From Acetobacteraceae bacterium (lineage in GTDB: Bacteria; Pseudomonadota; Alphaproteobacteria; Acetobacterales; Acetobacteraceae): 9,885 bases of DNA. The notes beneath the pieces were generated by a model. That model saw nothing but the letters and a program-made list of their open reading frames with translations. It had not been told where the DNA came from and ran no database searches. Both the position numbers and the translations under genes were made by a program. The stretch lies in assembly GCA_019237355.1 (NCBI GenBank), contig JAFAHH010000603.1, positions 1-9,885 on the forward strand, in the 5' to 3' direction. Below, in pieces: positions 1 through 5,514 of the stretch (its first letter is position 1; each line of letters opens with the position of its first letter).

Positions 1-69
1 GCCCGGCTTGCCCAGGCAGAAAGGCTCCATCTTGCTCCATTGCTCATCCGTCAGGCAGAACCGATCCAC
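1..69 (-). CDS. IS5-family transposase, N-terminal fragment running off the window
   Basis: Read on the minus strand from a GTG codon at 69-67, the 23 visible codons give a protein starting M-D-R-F with LTDEQWSKMEP and CLGKPG. This is the characteristic N-terminus of IS5/IS427-group DDE transposases, which often begin LTDxQWxKMEPHCLGK. The catalytic DDE residues lie outside the window, so activity cannot be judged. A GGAG Shine-Dalgarno sequence sits 7 nt upstream (80-77), inside a perfect hairpin (72-94), which supports the GTG start. Transposition would move the element by cut-and-paste. Whether the copy is intact is unknown. Confidence 0.75.
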   Translation of the reverse strand, partial: MDRFCLTDEQWSKMEPFCLGKPG

Positions 70-71
70 GG

Positions 72-94
72 CCAAACTCCTTTTCGGAGTTTGG
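72..94 (-). promoter_or_regulatory. Hairpin covering the transposase ribosome binding site
   Basis: Bases 72-80 (CCAAACTCC) and 86-94 (GGAGTTTGG) are perfect complements with a 5-nt loop (81-85). In the transposase mRNA, transcribed leftward, the arm nearest the start codon carries the GGAG Shine-Dalgarno 7 nt before GTG. The folded stem would therefore bury the ribosome binding site. Hairpins that block read-through translation are known for other insertion sequences. That this one does the same is inference. Confidence 0.55.
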
Positions 95-139
95 AATCAC
101 ACGCGCCGTGACCGAGGGAATCCCCAATCTCAACAGGCC

Positions 140-200
140 CTAGAGCACGATCGCGATCAGGCGGAATCGCCGGAGGCGATCCACATCGCGTGAATCTGCT
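140..200. repeat. Degenerate CTAG-starting palindromic repeat
   Basis: The stretch opens with CTAGAGCACGATCGCGATCAG. Only part of a matching right arm follows: there is a short CGCC/GGCG pairing across the centre and a decayed ATCGCGTGAATCTGCTC. It resembles the left half of the CTAG-bounded intergenic palindromes seen in many alphaproteobacterial genomes, cut by the adjacent insertion sequence and decayed on its right side. The right boundary is approximate. Confidence 0.35.
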
Positions 201-212
201 CGCAAAACAAAG

Positions 213-247
213 CTAGAGCGCTTCCACGTGAGTGGAAACCGCTCTAG
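213..247. repeat. CTAG-bounded palindromic repeat (REP-like)
   Basis: The left arm CTAGAGCGCTTCCAC (213-227) pairs with the right arm GTGGAAACCGCTCTAG (232-247), with one unpaired base, one mismatch and a 4-nt loop. Both ends are CTAG. The element sits 3 bases beyond the stop codon of the truncated DUF4239 gene. It could serve as a transcription end or mRNA stabiliser for that gene, or simply be a dispersed repeat. Its copy number in the genome is unknown. Confidence 0.6.
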
Positions 248-250
248 GGA

Positions 251-553
251 TTAGGGCTGGGGCGCTCCGCGAAAATCCTCGAGCACGGTCAGAAGAGCCG
301 CGGGCCGATAAATTGTTGCGGCCGCCCCGGCTTCCTCGGCGACGGCCTTCTCTGCGTCACTAAATCTCTCCCATACAATAATCACCGCGAAACCCAGCAG
401 CACTGCATACAGCACGCCGACAGTCGCAAACTTGAACCCGGCTACCTCATTGTTGGCGCTAAGCTTATTCAGATTCACCCGCCGGCGCACGAGAACCGGG
501 CCGGCCATGGCGAGGATGGTGGGCAGGACGACTGCCAGGATGGCGGATACCAT
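251..553 (-). pseudogene. 3'-truncated DUF4239 membrane protein
   Basis: From the ATG at 553 the frame gives 100 residues. Residues about 2-20 form a first membrane segment (VSAILAVVLPTILAMAG). A VRRRVNLNKLSANNEVAGFKF stretch follows, then a second membrane segment around FATVGVLYAVLLGFAVIIVW, then ERFSDAEKAVAEEAGAAATIYR. This matches the first part of DUF4239 (bestrophin-like) proteins, which are usually about 250 residues. After the TIYR residues the match stops and the frame ends within about 17 residues, next to the CTAG palindrome. The second half is missing. The frame is open further upstream to 640, but the domain begins at the internal ATG, so that start is preferred. The ribosome binding site is weak. 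The cellular role of the family is not established; the loss of the C-terminal half probably makes this copy non-functional. Confidence 0.7.
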
Positions 554-876
554 AATGACTGGGCAGTCAGTAACAGCACGTCTGCACGCTCTTGCCTCCA
601 ATACCGAGTATCTATGGCTGTGAAGAAAACCCGGCGGCAAGTGGCGAAGCCTGGCGGCGAGTGGACCACAGCTCCCGCTCTCGGGCCAGCCCGCGCAAAA
701 CTGTTCGGCATAGCCGCGGTCACGTGTCCGTTTCGTCCCGAGCCGTTGTGCTTGACCGATCCGGAATAAGGCCGCTCAATCCTTGGTCCGGAAGACAGCT
801 CTCTCATAGAATGGCGCTAGGTGGCTCTCGGGTCGTGAGCTTGATGCGATTCGATCAACCACGGGTTGGCGCGGGT

Positions 877-894
877 TCAGGCGGGTCCGCCTGA
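877..894. promoter_or_regulatory. Perfect palindrome, possible operator
   Basis: TCAGGCGG (877-884) and CCGCCTGA (887-894) are exact reverse complements with a 2-nt centre. The centre is too short for a good RNA hairpin loop, so a binding site for a dimeric regulator is more likely than a terminator. It lies about 100 bp upstream of the start codon at 994, a sensible place for control of the operon. No regulator gene is visible in the window. Confidence 0.35.
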
Positions 895-924
895 GCTGAT
901 CCTGCTCTCATTTAAGAACTGTTG

Positions 925-957
925 AGCATGAGGCTCGACCTGAAGTCATCATGCTCT
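925..957. repeat. Inverted repeat GAGCATGA / TCATGCTC
   Basis: The arms GAGCATGA (925-932) and TCATGCTC (950-957) are perfect 8-bp complements with a 17-nt spacer, and CTAG follows directly at 957-960. The GCTCTAG edge is shared with the palindrome at 213-247, so it may be a member of a dispersed repeat class. It could equally be an operator or 5' leader structure of the operon starting at 994. Confidence 0.4.
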
Positions 958-993
958 AGGATGCCACTGAAACGGGATTAAAGGAAGAAACCA

Positions 994-1383
994 ATGGCAA
1001 GCATCGCCCTCATCGGCGCTGGCGGCAAAATGGGCTGCCGCATCGCCGATAATCGGGCGAAAACGAATCGCGATGTGCGCCATGTCGAGGTCAGCGAACC
1101 CAGCCGCGCACGCCTCTGCGAGCGAGGGCTTACCGCTCAGTCCGTGGGGCACGCGCTCGCCGGCGCGGAGGTGGTTATCCTAGCCGTCCCCGATAACCGG
1201 ATTGGCATGGTCTGCGAGCAGCTCAACCCGAATCTCAAGTCGGCGCTTCCAGGTGGGACATTTTCAGACGGCGCTAAGCTCGCCATCGAGAAAGCCAAGC
1301 GCGAGCTGTTCCAGCCGGACTGGAAAAAGGTCTTCGAGCCCGAAGCGATACGCCGCTCGGTCTTAGACATCACGCGGGCCTGA
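994..1383 (+). pseudogene. NAD-binding dehydrogenase, 6PGDH-like/D-apionate-oxidoisomerase-like, with apparent internal deletion
   Basis: The product is 129 residues. Residues 1-82 form a Rossmann NAD(P)-binding half: IALIGAGGKMG (residues 4-14) is the dinucleotide loop, and VVILAVPDNRIG (60-71) is the next conserved strand and loop. Residues 90-119 (FSDGAKLAIEKAK, then FQPDWKKVFEPEAI) match what I recall as the extreme C-terminus of a roughly 280-residue family. That family has a Rossmann domain plus a 6-phosphogluconate-dehydrogenase-like C-terminal domain, and the D-apionate oxidoisomerase ApnO appears to belong to it. About 150 residues between these blocks, including the helical catalytic domain, are absent, with the junction near residues 84-89 (about 1243-1260). 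The frame is kept. The ribosome binding site AAGGAAG at 981-987 supports the ATG. It is first in a plus-strand operon with the 1404, 1874 and 2678 genes. It may still bind nucleotide but is unlikely to be an active dehydrogenase. The family assignment is good; the exact substrate is unknown. Confidence 0.65.
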
Positions 1384-1390
1384 CAAGCAT

Positions 1391-1397
1391 AAGGAGG
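1391..1397 (+). promoter_or_regulatory. Strong ribosome binding site AAGGAGG
   Basis: AAGGAGG is a full Shine-Dalgarno match placed 6 nt before the ATG at 1404. It is the best ribosome binding site in the operon, fixes the start of the 130-residue protein, and suggests efficient translation of that small gene. Confidence 0.75.
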
Positions 1398-1403
1398 TTT
1401 ACC

Positions 1404-1796
1404 ATGCTCAAAGCGAAAATCCTTGAAACACCTCGCGGACGCGTTGTCCTCATGGACTCCATTACGAAAGTTACAAAGGAGGATGAGGGCGCGTATGTTG
1501 TCGCCGCCTCGCATGGCGGCGCCAGCTCGGGGGAATTCGCGCTCGAAGTTCCGCTTAGCGCTGTTATTTTCAATGATGCGGGCGTCGGAAAGGAGAATGC
1601 CGGAATCGTCGCTCTTGGCATGCTGGAGCAGCGTGGGGTAGCGGCGGCAACAGTTAGTCACGAAACTGCGCGGATCGGTGATGCCCAGGACATGTGGGAC
1701 AATGGAGTGATCAGCCACGTCAACCGGCCTGGTCAGGAGCGTGGGCTTGCGCCAGGGAAGCGGCTTCAGGACGTGCTGACGTCACTTTTGAGTTAG
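1404..1796 (+). CDS. Conserved-looking 130-residue protein of unknown function
   Basis: I recognise no characterised function. The sequence has the look of a constrained small soluble enzyme or ligand-binding domain. DSITKV lies at residues 18-23, SHGGASSGE at 36-44, VIFNDAGVGKENAGI at 54-68, VSHETARIGDAQDMW at 84-98 and NGVISHVN at 100-107. Glycine-rich loops with His37, Asn57, Asp58, His86, Arg90, Asp93 and His105 make a plausible active site or phosphate/metal site. I have a general memory of similar small proteins in bacterial catabolic clusters, but cannot attach a name. There is no signal peptide or membrane segment. It lies 20 nt after the truncated dehydrogenase and 77 nt before the SDR gene, on the same strand, so it is probably co-transcribed. 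The strong ribosome binding site at 1391 and normal codon use argue that it is real and expressed. Confidence 0.8.
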   Translation: MLKAKILETPRGRVVLMDSITKVTKEDEGAYVVAASHGGASSGEFALEVPLSAVIFNDAGVGKENAGIVALGMLEQRGVAAATVSHETARIGDAQDMWDNGVISHVNRPGQERGLAPGKRLQDVLTSLLS

Positions 1797-1807
1797 CCGG
1801 CGCCGTG

Positions 1808-1836
1808 GCCCCGCGCGAGGCCGGCAGGCGCGGGGC
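1808..1836 (+). promoter_or_regulatory. GC-rich intercistronic hairpin
   Basis: GCCCCGCGC (1808-1816) and GCGCGGGGC (1828-1836) are perfect 9-bp complements with an 11-nt loop. The stem lies between the stop of the 130-residue gene and the start of the SDR gene. No run of T follows, so it does not look like a factor-independent terminator. An mRNA processing or stabilising element, or partial attenuation between the operon's first and second halves, fits better. Confidence 0.5.
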
Positions 1837-1873
1837 TGCAGTCTCAGCGGAAATAAAAACGTGGGGCGGGATG

Positions 1874-2668
1874 ATGAGCAAGAAACTGCAAGACCGCGTC
1901 GCCATCGTCTTTGGCGCGGGGTCGGTCGGCGAAGGATGGGGAAATGGTAAGGCCTCGGCAGTCGCTTATGCCCGCGAGGGAGCGCGTGTGATCGCTGTCG
2001 ATCTCGATGAGGCCGCCGCGGCCGAAACGTGCCAAATCATTCGCGGAGCCGGGGGACACGCCATTTCGGTGTCCGCCGATGTTACCAAGCTTGCCGAGGT
2101 CAAATCCGCGGTCGATGAAGCGAAGGCCGCGTTCGGCCGGATCGACATCCTTCACAATAATGTCGGCATCACGTCTCAGGGTGGTCCGGTCGAAACCAGC
2201 GAGGAGAGCTGGGACCGGGTCATGTCCGTGAACGTCAAGAGCATGTTTCTGACCTGCAAATGCATCCTTCCTATTATGGAAGCCCAGCGCTCAGGCGCGA
2301 TCATCAACATCTCGTCCATCGCGAGCATCCGCTGGACCGGATACAACTACTCAGCTTATTATGCTTCGAAAGGTGCGGTGAACCAGTTTACCAAGGGCCT
2401 CGCAATCCAGTACGCCGCGCAAGGAATTCGCGCGAACTGCATACTTCCCGGGTTGATGGATACGCCGCACATTTACCAGCACATCACGGGTTTTCACGGT
2501 GACAGGGAGGCGATGGTGGCTGCGCGCAACGCGGCCTCACCCACGGGGCGGATGGGAGACGCGTGGGACATTGCGCATGCCGCGGTATTTCTTGCCTCCG
2601 ACGACGCGAAATACATCAACGGTATCGAATTGGTCGTTGACGGCGGCCTTCATCTCAAAGTGGCTTGA
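1874..2668 (+). CDS. Short-chain dehydrogenase/reductase (SDR)
   Basis: This 264-residue classical SDR would oxidise or reduce an alcohol/ketone with NAD(H) in the cytoplasm. The cofactor loop is GAGSVGEGWGNG (residues 14-25), longer than the usual TGxxxGxG. The second strand ends in VDLD (42-45); acidic residues there favour NAD over NADP. NNVG (95-98) replaces the usual NNAG. Asn120, the INISS serines (147/148), Tyr162 and Lys166 (YYASK) form the catalytic set. The C-terminus carries the usual FLASDDAKYINGIELVVDGG block, so the domain is complete. The frame is open upstream to 1694, but that part has no SDR homology and overlaps the preceding gene. The second ATG of ATGATG (1871/1874) is preferred, with GGGG 7 nt before it. 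It sits 9 nt upstream of the TRAP binding protein gene. The substrate is unknown; a sugar acid or hydroxy acid is a fair guess from the neighbours. Confidence 0.88.
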   Translation: MSKKLQDRVAIVFGAGSVGEGWGNGKASAVAYAREGARVIAVDLDEAAAAETCQIIRGAGGHAISVSADVTKLAEVKSAVDEAKAAFGRIDILHNNVGITSQGGPVETSEESWDRVMSVNVKSMFLTCKCILPIMEAQRSGAIINISSIASIRWTGYNYSAYYASKGAVNQFTKGLAIQYAAQGIRANCILPGLMDTPHIYQHITGFHGDREAMVAARNAASPTGRMGDAWDIAHAAVFLASDDAKYINGIELVVDGGLHLKVA

Positions 2669-2677
2669 AGAAACGAA

Positions 2678-3730
2678 ATGAGCAAGTTTGATCAGCCACA
2701 TATTCCGTTTCTAGTTACGCGCCGCTGGCTGCTCGCGGGGACGGGATCGATCGCCGCACCGCTGCTGCTAGCAATTGGGAGCCAAAAGGCGCACGGCGCA
2801 GATCCGGAATTCAGGCTGAAACTCGGGGATGACTTGCCGCTAGATCATCCACTGAATGTACATCTGAGCGAGGCTGCCAAGCAGGTTGCTGAGCGTTCCG
2901 GAGGCCGGCTCGTGATTGAGTTGTTTGCCAACAACCAGCTCGGCGGCGACACCGATATGATGTCGCAGTTACGAAGTGGCGCGTTAGAGATGATGTCGCT
3001 TTCGGGAAATATATTGTCCACGCTGTTGCCGCTAGCCGGCATCTATAACCTACCCTTTGCGTTCTCGAACTATGATCAGGTTTGGGCGACCATGGATGGC
3101 CCCTTGGGCAAGTTTCTGCGCGCAAAGCTCGAAGGAATCGGGCTCCATGCGCTCGACAAGCAGTGGGATAACGGCTTCCGCCAAATAACCAGCGGCACGC
3201 GCAAGATCGAGACCCCCTCCGATCTGCAGAATTTCAAAATCCGCGTGCCCGTCAGCCCACTCTGGCTATCGATGTTCAAGGCCCTTGGTGCTGCACCAAC
3301 GGCGATCAATTTCAGCGAGGTGTATTCGGCTCTGCAAACCCACGTCGTCGACGGGCAGGAGAATCCGCTGCCGTTGATCGAAACCGCGAAACTTTACGAG
3401 GTGCAGAAATATGCGGCGCTTACAAGCCACATTTGGGATAGCTTCTACCTTCTGATTAGCAAGCGCGTATGGCAGCGACTCCCGCCCGATCTGCAGGCCA
3501 TTCTTGCTGATACCATCAATCAGGCGGCGCTCGCGCAAAGGCGTGATATGCAGGAACTGAATTCCAACCTGCAGATCAAGCTGACCCAGCAAGGGATGGA
3601 ATTCACTCATCCGGATCGTGCCGCCTTTCGCCAGGCGCTGATCAAGGCCGGTTTCTACGCGGGATGGAAGCAGAAATACGGTGAAGATGCGTGGAATTTG
3701 CTCCAGCAAACCTCCGATAAGCTTGGCTGA
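2678..3730 (+). CDS. TRAP transporter periplasmic substrate-binding protein (DctP family)
   Basis: The 350-residue product binds a carboxylate substrate in the periplasm for a TRAP transporter. The N-terminus has a Tat-type signal: TRRWLLAG with Arg15-Arg16, a hydrophobic stretch at 18-34, and a probable cleavage after AHG or AHGA (38-41). The mature part shows DctP hallmarks: HPLNVHLSEAAKQVAERSGGRL (57-78), NNQLGG (85-90), LPFAF (125-129), GFRQITS (166-172) and FKIRVPVSP (186-194). The MFKALGAAPTAINFSEVYSALQTHVVDGQENP block spans 199-230. Arg189 is the conserved arginine that normally holds the substrate carboxylate. The length is usual for the family. It is last in the plus-strand operon, 9 nt after the SDR stop, with only a weak GAAG ribosome site. 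No dctQ or dctM gene follows; the next gene converges from the other strand. The membrane subunits must be elsewhere, or the protein is an orphan. Confidence 0.9.
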   Translation: MSKFDQPHIPFLVTRRWLLAGTGSIAAPLLLAIGSQKAHGADPEFRLKLGDDLPLDHPLNVHLSEAAKQVAERSGGRLVIELFANNQLGGDTDMMSQLRSGALEMMSLSGNILSTLLPLAGIYNLPFAFSNYDQVWATMDGPLGKFLRAKLEGIGLHALDKQWDNGFRQITSGTRKIETPSDLQNFKIRVPVSPLWLSMFKALGAAPTAINFSEVYSALQTHVVDGQENPLPLIETAKLYEVQKYAALTSHIWDSFYLLISKRVWQRLPPDLQAILADTINQAALAQRRDMQELNSNLQIKLTQQGMEFTHPDRAAFRQALIKAGFYAGWKQKYGEDAWNLLQQTSDKLG

Positions 3731-3793
3731 GATGGGCGTCGGATGAGCATTCGTTCAGTACATGCGGCGCCTCCGGATCATTTATGAGGTGCA

Positions 3794-5359
3794 TCACGGC
3801 ACCAGAACGCCGGGATTGAGAATCCTGGCCGGGTCCAGCACGCCCTTGGCCGCCTCGAGTGCCTTGGCGAACAGGGCGGGTCGCTGCTCGCGATACCATG
3901 GCATGTGGTCGCGCCCAACGGCATGGTGGTGGGTGATCGTTCCGCCAGCCGCGAGTAGCGCATCCGAGGCCCGGGTCTTGATGTGGCGCCATTGATCGAG
4001 AAGCTGGCCAGGTGTGCCGCGCACGTTAAAGGTGTAGTACGGTGCCGGCCCATCAGGGTAGACATGTGTGAACCGGGTTGAAACCGTTCCCGAATGGCCC
4101 GTCGCCTCTTTGAGCGCCTCCACGGTTGCCGTGCGTACGAGCGTATGAAAGCCCTCGAAGCGGTCCCATGTGACGGCGGTCTCGAACGTGCCGTTGATTA
4201 CTCCTAGCGGCACGGTCAGTTCGCGTGCGTACGGCATACGAATAAAGGCGGTGCGCCAGCGTAAGGCCGCGTTCTCGTCAGGGTGTCGCCGGCCGCGGTG
4301 GTCCTGGATTAGTTCAATGGCGCGCGCCATCCACGGCTCTACAGGATGATCCGCGGACTCGAAACCCAAAATCAGGAGGCTCTCGCCGTAATCATTGACC
4401 CCGTAGATGCCCGCCTCTTCGTTATCGATCACACGCAGATTCGAAGGATAAAGCCCCGCTTGGCCCACGGCACGAACGGCCTTAGCGGCCGCAAAGAGAT
4501 CGGGGAAGCCAAAGGCAGCCCCGCCGCGGAATCGGGGGCGGCCCTGCAGCCGCATCCATGCTTCGGTAATCACGCCGAGCGCGCCTTCCGATCCGATGAT
4601 CATCCGGTCGGGACTAGGTCCAGCGCCCGAGCCCGGCAGGCGACGCGATTCCATCACCCCCGCCGGCGTGACCGTCCGGATGCTTTCGACGAAATCATCG
4701 ATATGGGTGTAAAGGGTGGCGAAGTGCCCGCCTGACCGGGTCGCGATCCAGCCGCCCAGTGTCGAGAATTCGAAGCTCTGGGGATAATGCCGGATCGCAA
4801 ACCCGTGCGGTTTTAGCGCCGCCTCAATCGCTGGACCTCGGATACCCGCCTGGATGCGGGCGGCGCGGCTGGTTTCGTCAACCTCCAGCACTCGATCGAG
4901 CTGGCGGAGATCGAGGCTGACAACCCCAGCATAACGGTCCCCCACGGCCGGCTCGACGCCGCCAACAACCGAGGAGCCGCACCCAAAAGGAACAACAGCA
5001 ACGTTCGCACTGCTTGCCCAATCGAGCACGGCGCTCACTTCCGCTTCGCTTGAAGGAATCGCGACCAGGTCTGGCGCATTGGCAAAATCGCGCTCAAAGG
5101 CGCGGACGGTCTCGGGGTACGATTTGCCGTAAGTATGCAGGAGTCGCTCGTAAGGATCATCCCGGAATACATGGGCAATCGCGCCCGGCGCCTTGATCCT
5201 CGGCGAACGCAGCTGGATGTCCGCGATTTGTGGCGGCGTAGCGAGGTGAGGCTCGACGCCCAGGCGGTCGGCGACGAATCGGAGCATCCGCGTCCGCTCG
5301 GCCTCATCGAGCCCTGTGCCTTCGATCCCCCAGCCATAAAATTTCAAGCGGCTATTCAT
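3794..5359 (-). CDS. FAD-binding oxidase, alkyldihydroxyacetonephosphate synthase-like
   Basis: The 521-residue flavoenzyme belongs to the VAO/PCMH-fold FAD oxidases. HTYGKSYPETVRAF (residues 75-88) is typical of the AGPS-like subgroup. The FAD-binding domain shows IPSSEAEVSAVLDWA (101-115), the pyrophosphate loop PFGCGSSVVGG (124-134), GGWIATRSGGHFATLYTHID (202-221) and IIGSEGALGVIT (254-265). The C-terminal cap domain carries APYYTFNVRG (439-448) and the HHHAVG motif at 477-482. The triple histidine and the nearby tyrosine are the catalytic signature of eukaryotic alkylglycerone-phosphate synthase. The protein ends DPARILNPGVLVP, as usual. Bacterial members mostly lack a proven ether-lipid role and are often annotated as 2-hydroxyacid oxidases, so the substrate is open. 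The start is fixed by GGAGGAAGG (5373-5365) just upstream. It converges on the TRAP/SDR operon and could supply an oxidation step for the same pathway. Confidence 0.88.
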   Translation of the reverse strand: MNSRLKFYGWGIEGTGLDEAERTRMLRFVADRLGVEPHLATPPQIADIQLRSPRIKAPGAIAHVFRDDPYERLLHTYGKSYPETVRAFERDFANAPDLVAIPSSEAEVSAVLDWASSANVAVVPFGCGSSVVGGVEPAVGDRYAGVVSLDLRQLDRVLEVDETSRAARIQAGIRGPAIEAALKPHGFAIRHYPQSFEFSTLGGWIATRSGGHFATLYTHIDDFVESIRTVTPAGVMESRRLPGSGAGPSPDRMIIGSEGALGVITEAWMRLQGRPRFRGGAAFGFPDLFAAAKAVRAVGQAGLYPSNLRVIDNEEAGIYGVNDYGESLLILGFESADHPVEPWMARAIELIQDHRGRRHPDENAALRWRTAFIRMPYARELTVPLGVINGTFETAVTWDRFEGFHTLVRTATVEALKEATGHSGTVSTRFTHVYPDGPAPYYTFNVRGTPGQLLDQWRHIKTRASDALLAAGGTITHHHAVGRDHMPWYREQRPALFAKALEAAKGVLDPARILNPGVLVP

Positions 5360-5458
5360 CGGACCCTTCCTCCATTGAGACGAAATAGCCCTGCTTTCTC
5401 GACGCGGTTCCGTCGTAGGGCGATGGCTCGGGGCGGCATCGCCAGAGCCTGAATCGCA

Positions 5459-5481
5459 CTCTCAGAAATAAAATCTTAGAG
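5459..5481. promoter_or_regulatory. Imperfect inverted repeat between the hydrolase and FAD oxidase genes
   Basis: CTCTCAGA (5459-5466) pairs with TCTTAGAG (5474-5481) at 7 of 8 positions around the AT-rich 7-nt centre AATAAAA. It lies about 100 bp upstream of the FAD oxidase start and 34 bp past the stop of the cysteine hydrolase gene. It may be an operator of the FAD oxidase promoter or a weak terminator of the upstream operon. There is no T tract after it in the direction of transcription. Confidence 0.3.
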
Positions 5482-5514
5482 CCGGTCGAGACCATTGCAC
5501 CCGGCGCAAAAGCG

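Larger units (their letters stand above)
1..139 (-). mobile_element. Partial IS5-family (IS427-like) insertion sequence, upstream end
   Basis: The segment holds the first codons of a transposase and the roughly 70 bases upstream of it, up to a plausible outer end. Read on the minus strand the outer end begins GGCCTGTTGAGATT (126-139), in the style of IS5-group terminal repeats, and it abuts CTAG at 140-143, a target type used by IS427-like elements (YTAR). The other end is outside the window, so neither the paired inverted repeat nor the target duplication can be seen. The transposase identity is well supported; the exact end at 139 is inference. Confidence 0.55.
554..993. other. Gene-free stretch with inverted repeats, upstream region of the catabolic operon
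   Basis: Frames are open here on both strands, but their translations are arginine-, serine- and proline-rich without recognisable domains or good ribosome binding sites, so I call no gene. The stretch contains two clear inverted repeats (877-894 and 925-957). It ends with the AAGGAAG ribosome binding site at 981-987 for the gene starting at 994. The promoter of that operon must lie here or further upstream, but no convincing -35/-10 pair stands out. Confidence 0.5.

Noticed and set aside
592..894. 100-codon plus-strand open frame
   Set aside because: The translation is low in hydrophobic residues and rich in Arg and Ser, has no recognisable domain or good ribosome site, and overlaps the minus-strand membrane protein region.
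923..951. Sigma70 promoter with TTGAGC as the -35 box
   Set aside because: No acceptable -10 hexamer lies 16-18 bp downstream.
1694..1870. N-terminal extension of the SDR protein
   Set aside because: The frame is open, but it overlaps the 130-residue gene, includes the intercistronic hairpin and lies outside the SDR fold.
3767..3792. Possible terminator between the convergent TRAP and FAD oxidase genes
   Set aside because: The arms GCGCCTC and GAGGTGC pair only with a wobble around a 12-nt loop, and no T run follows on either strand.
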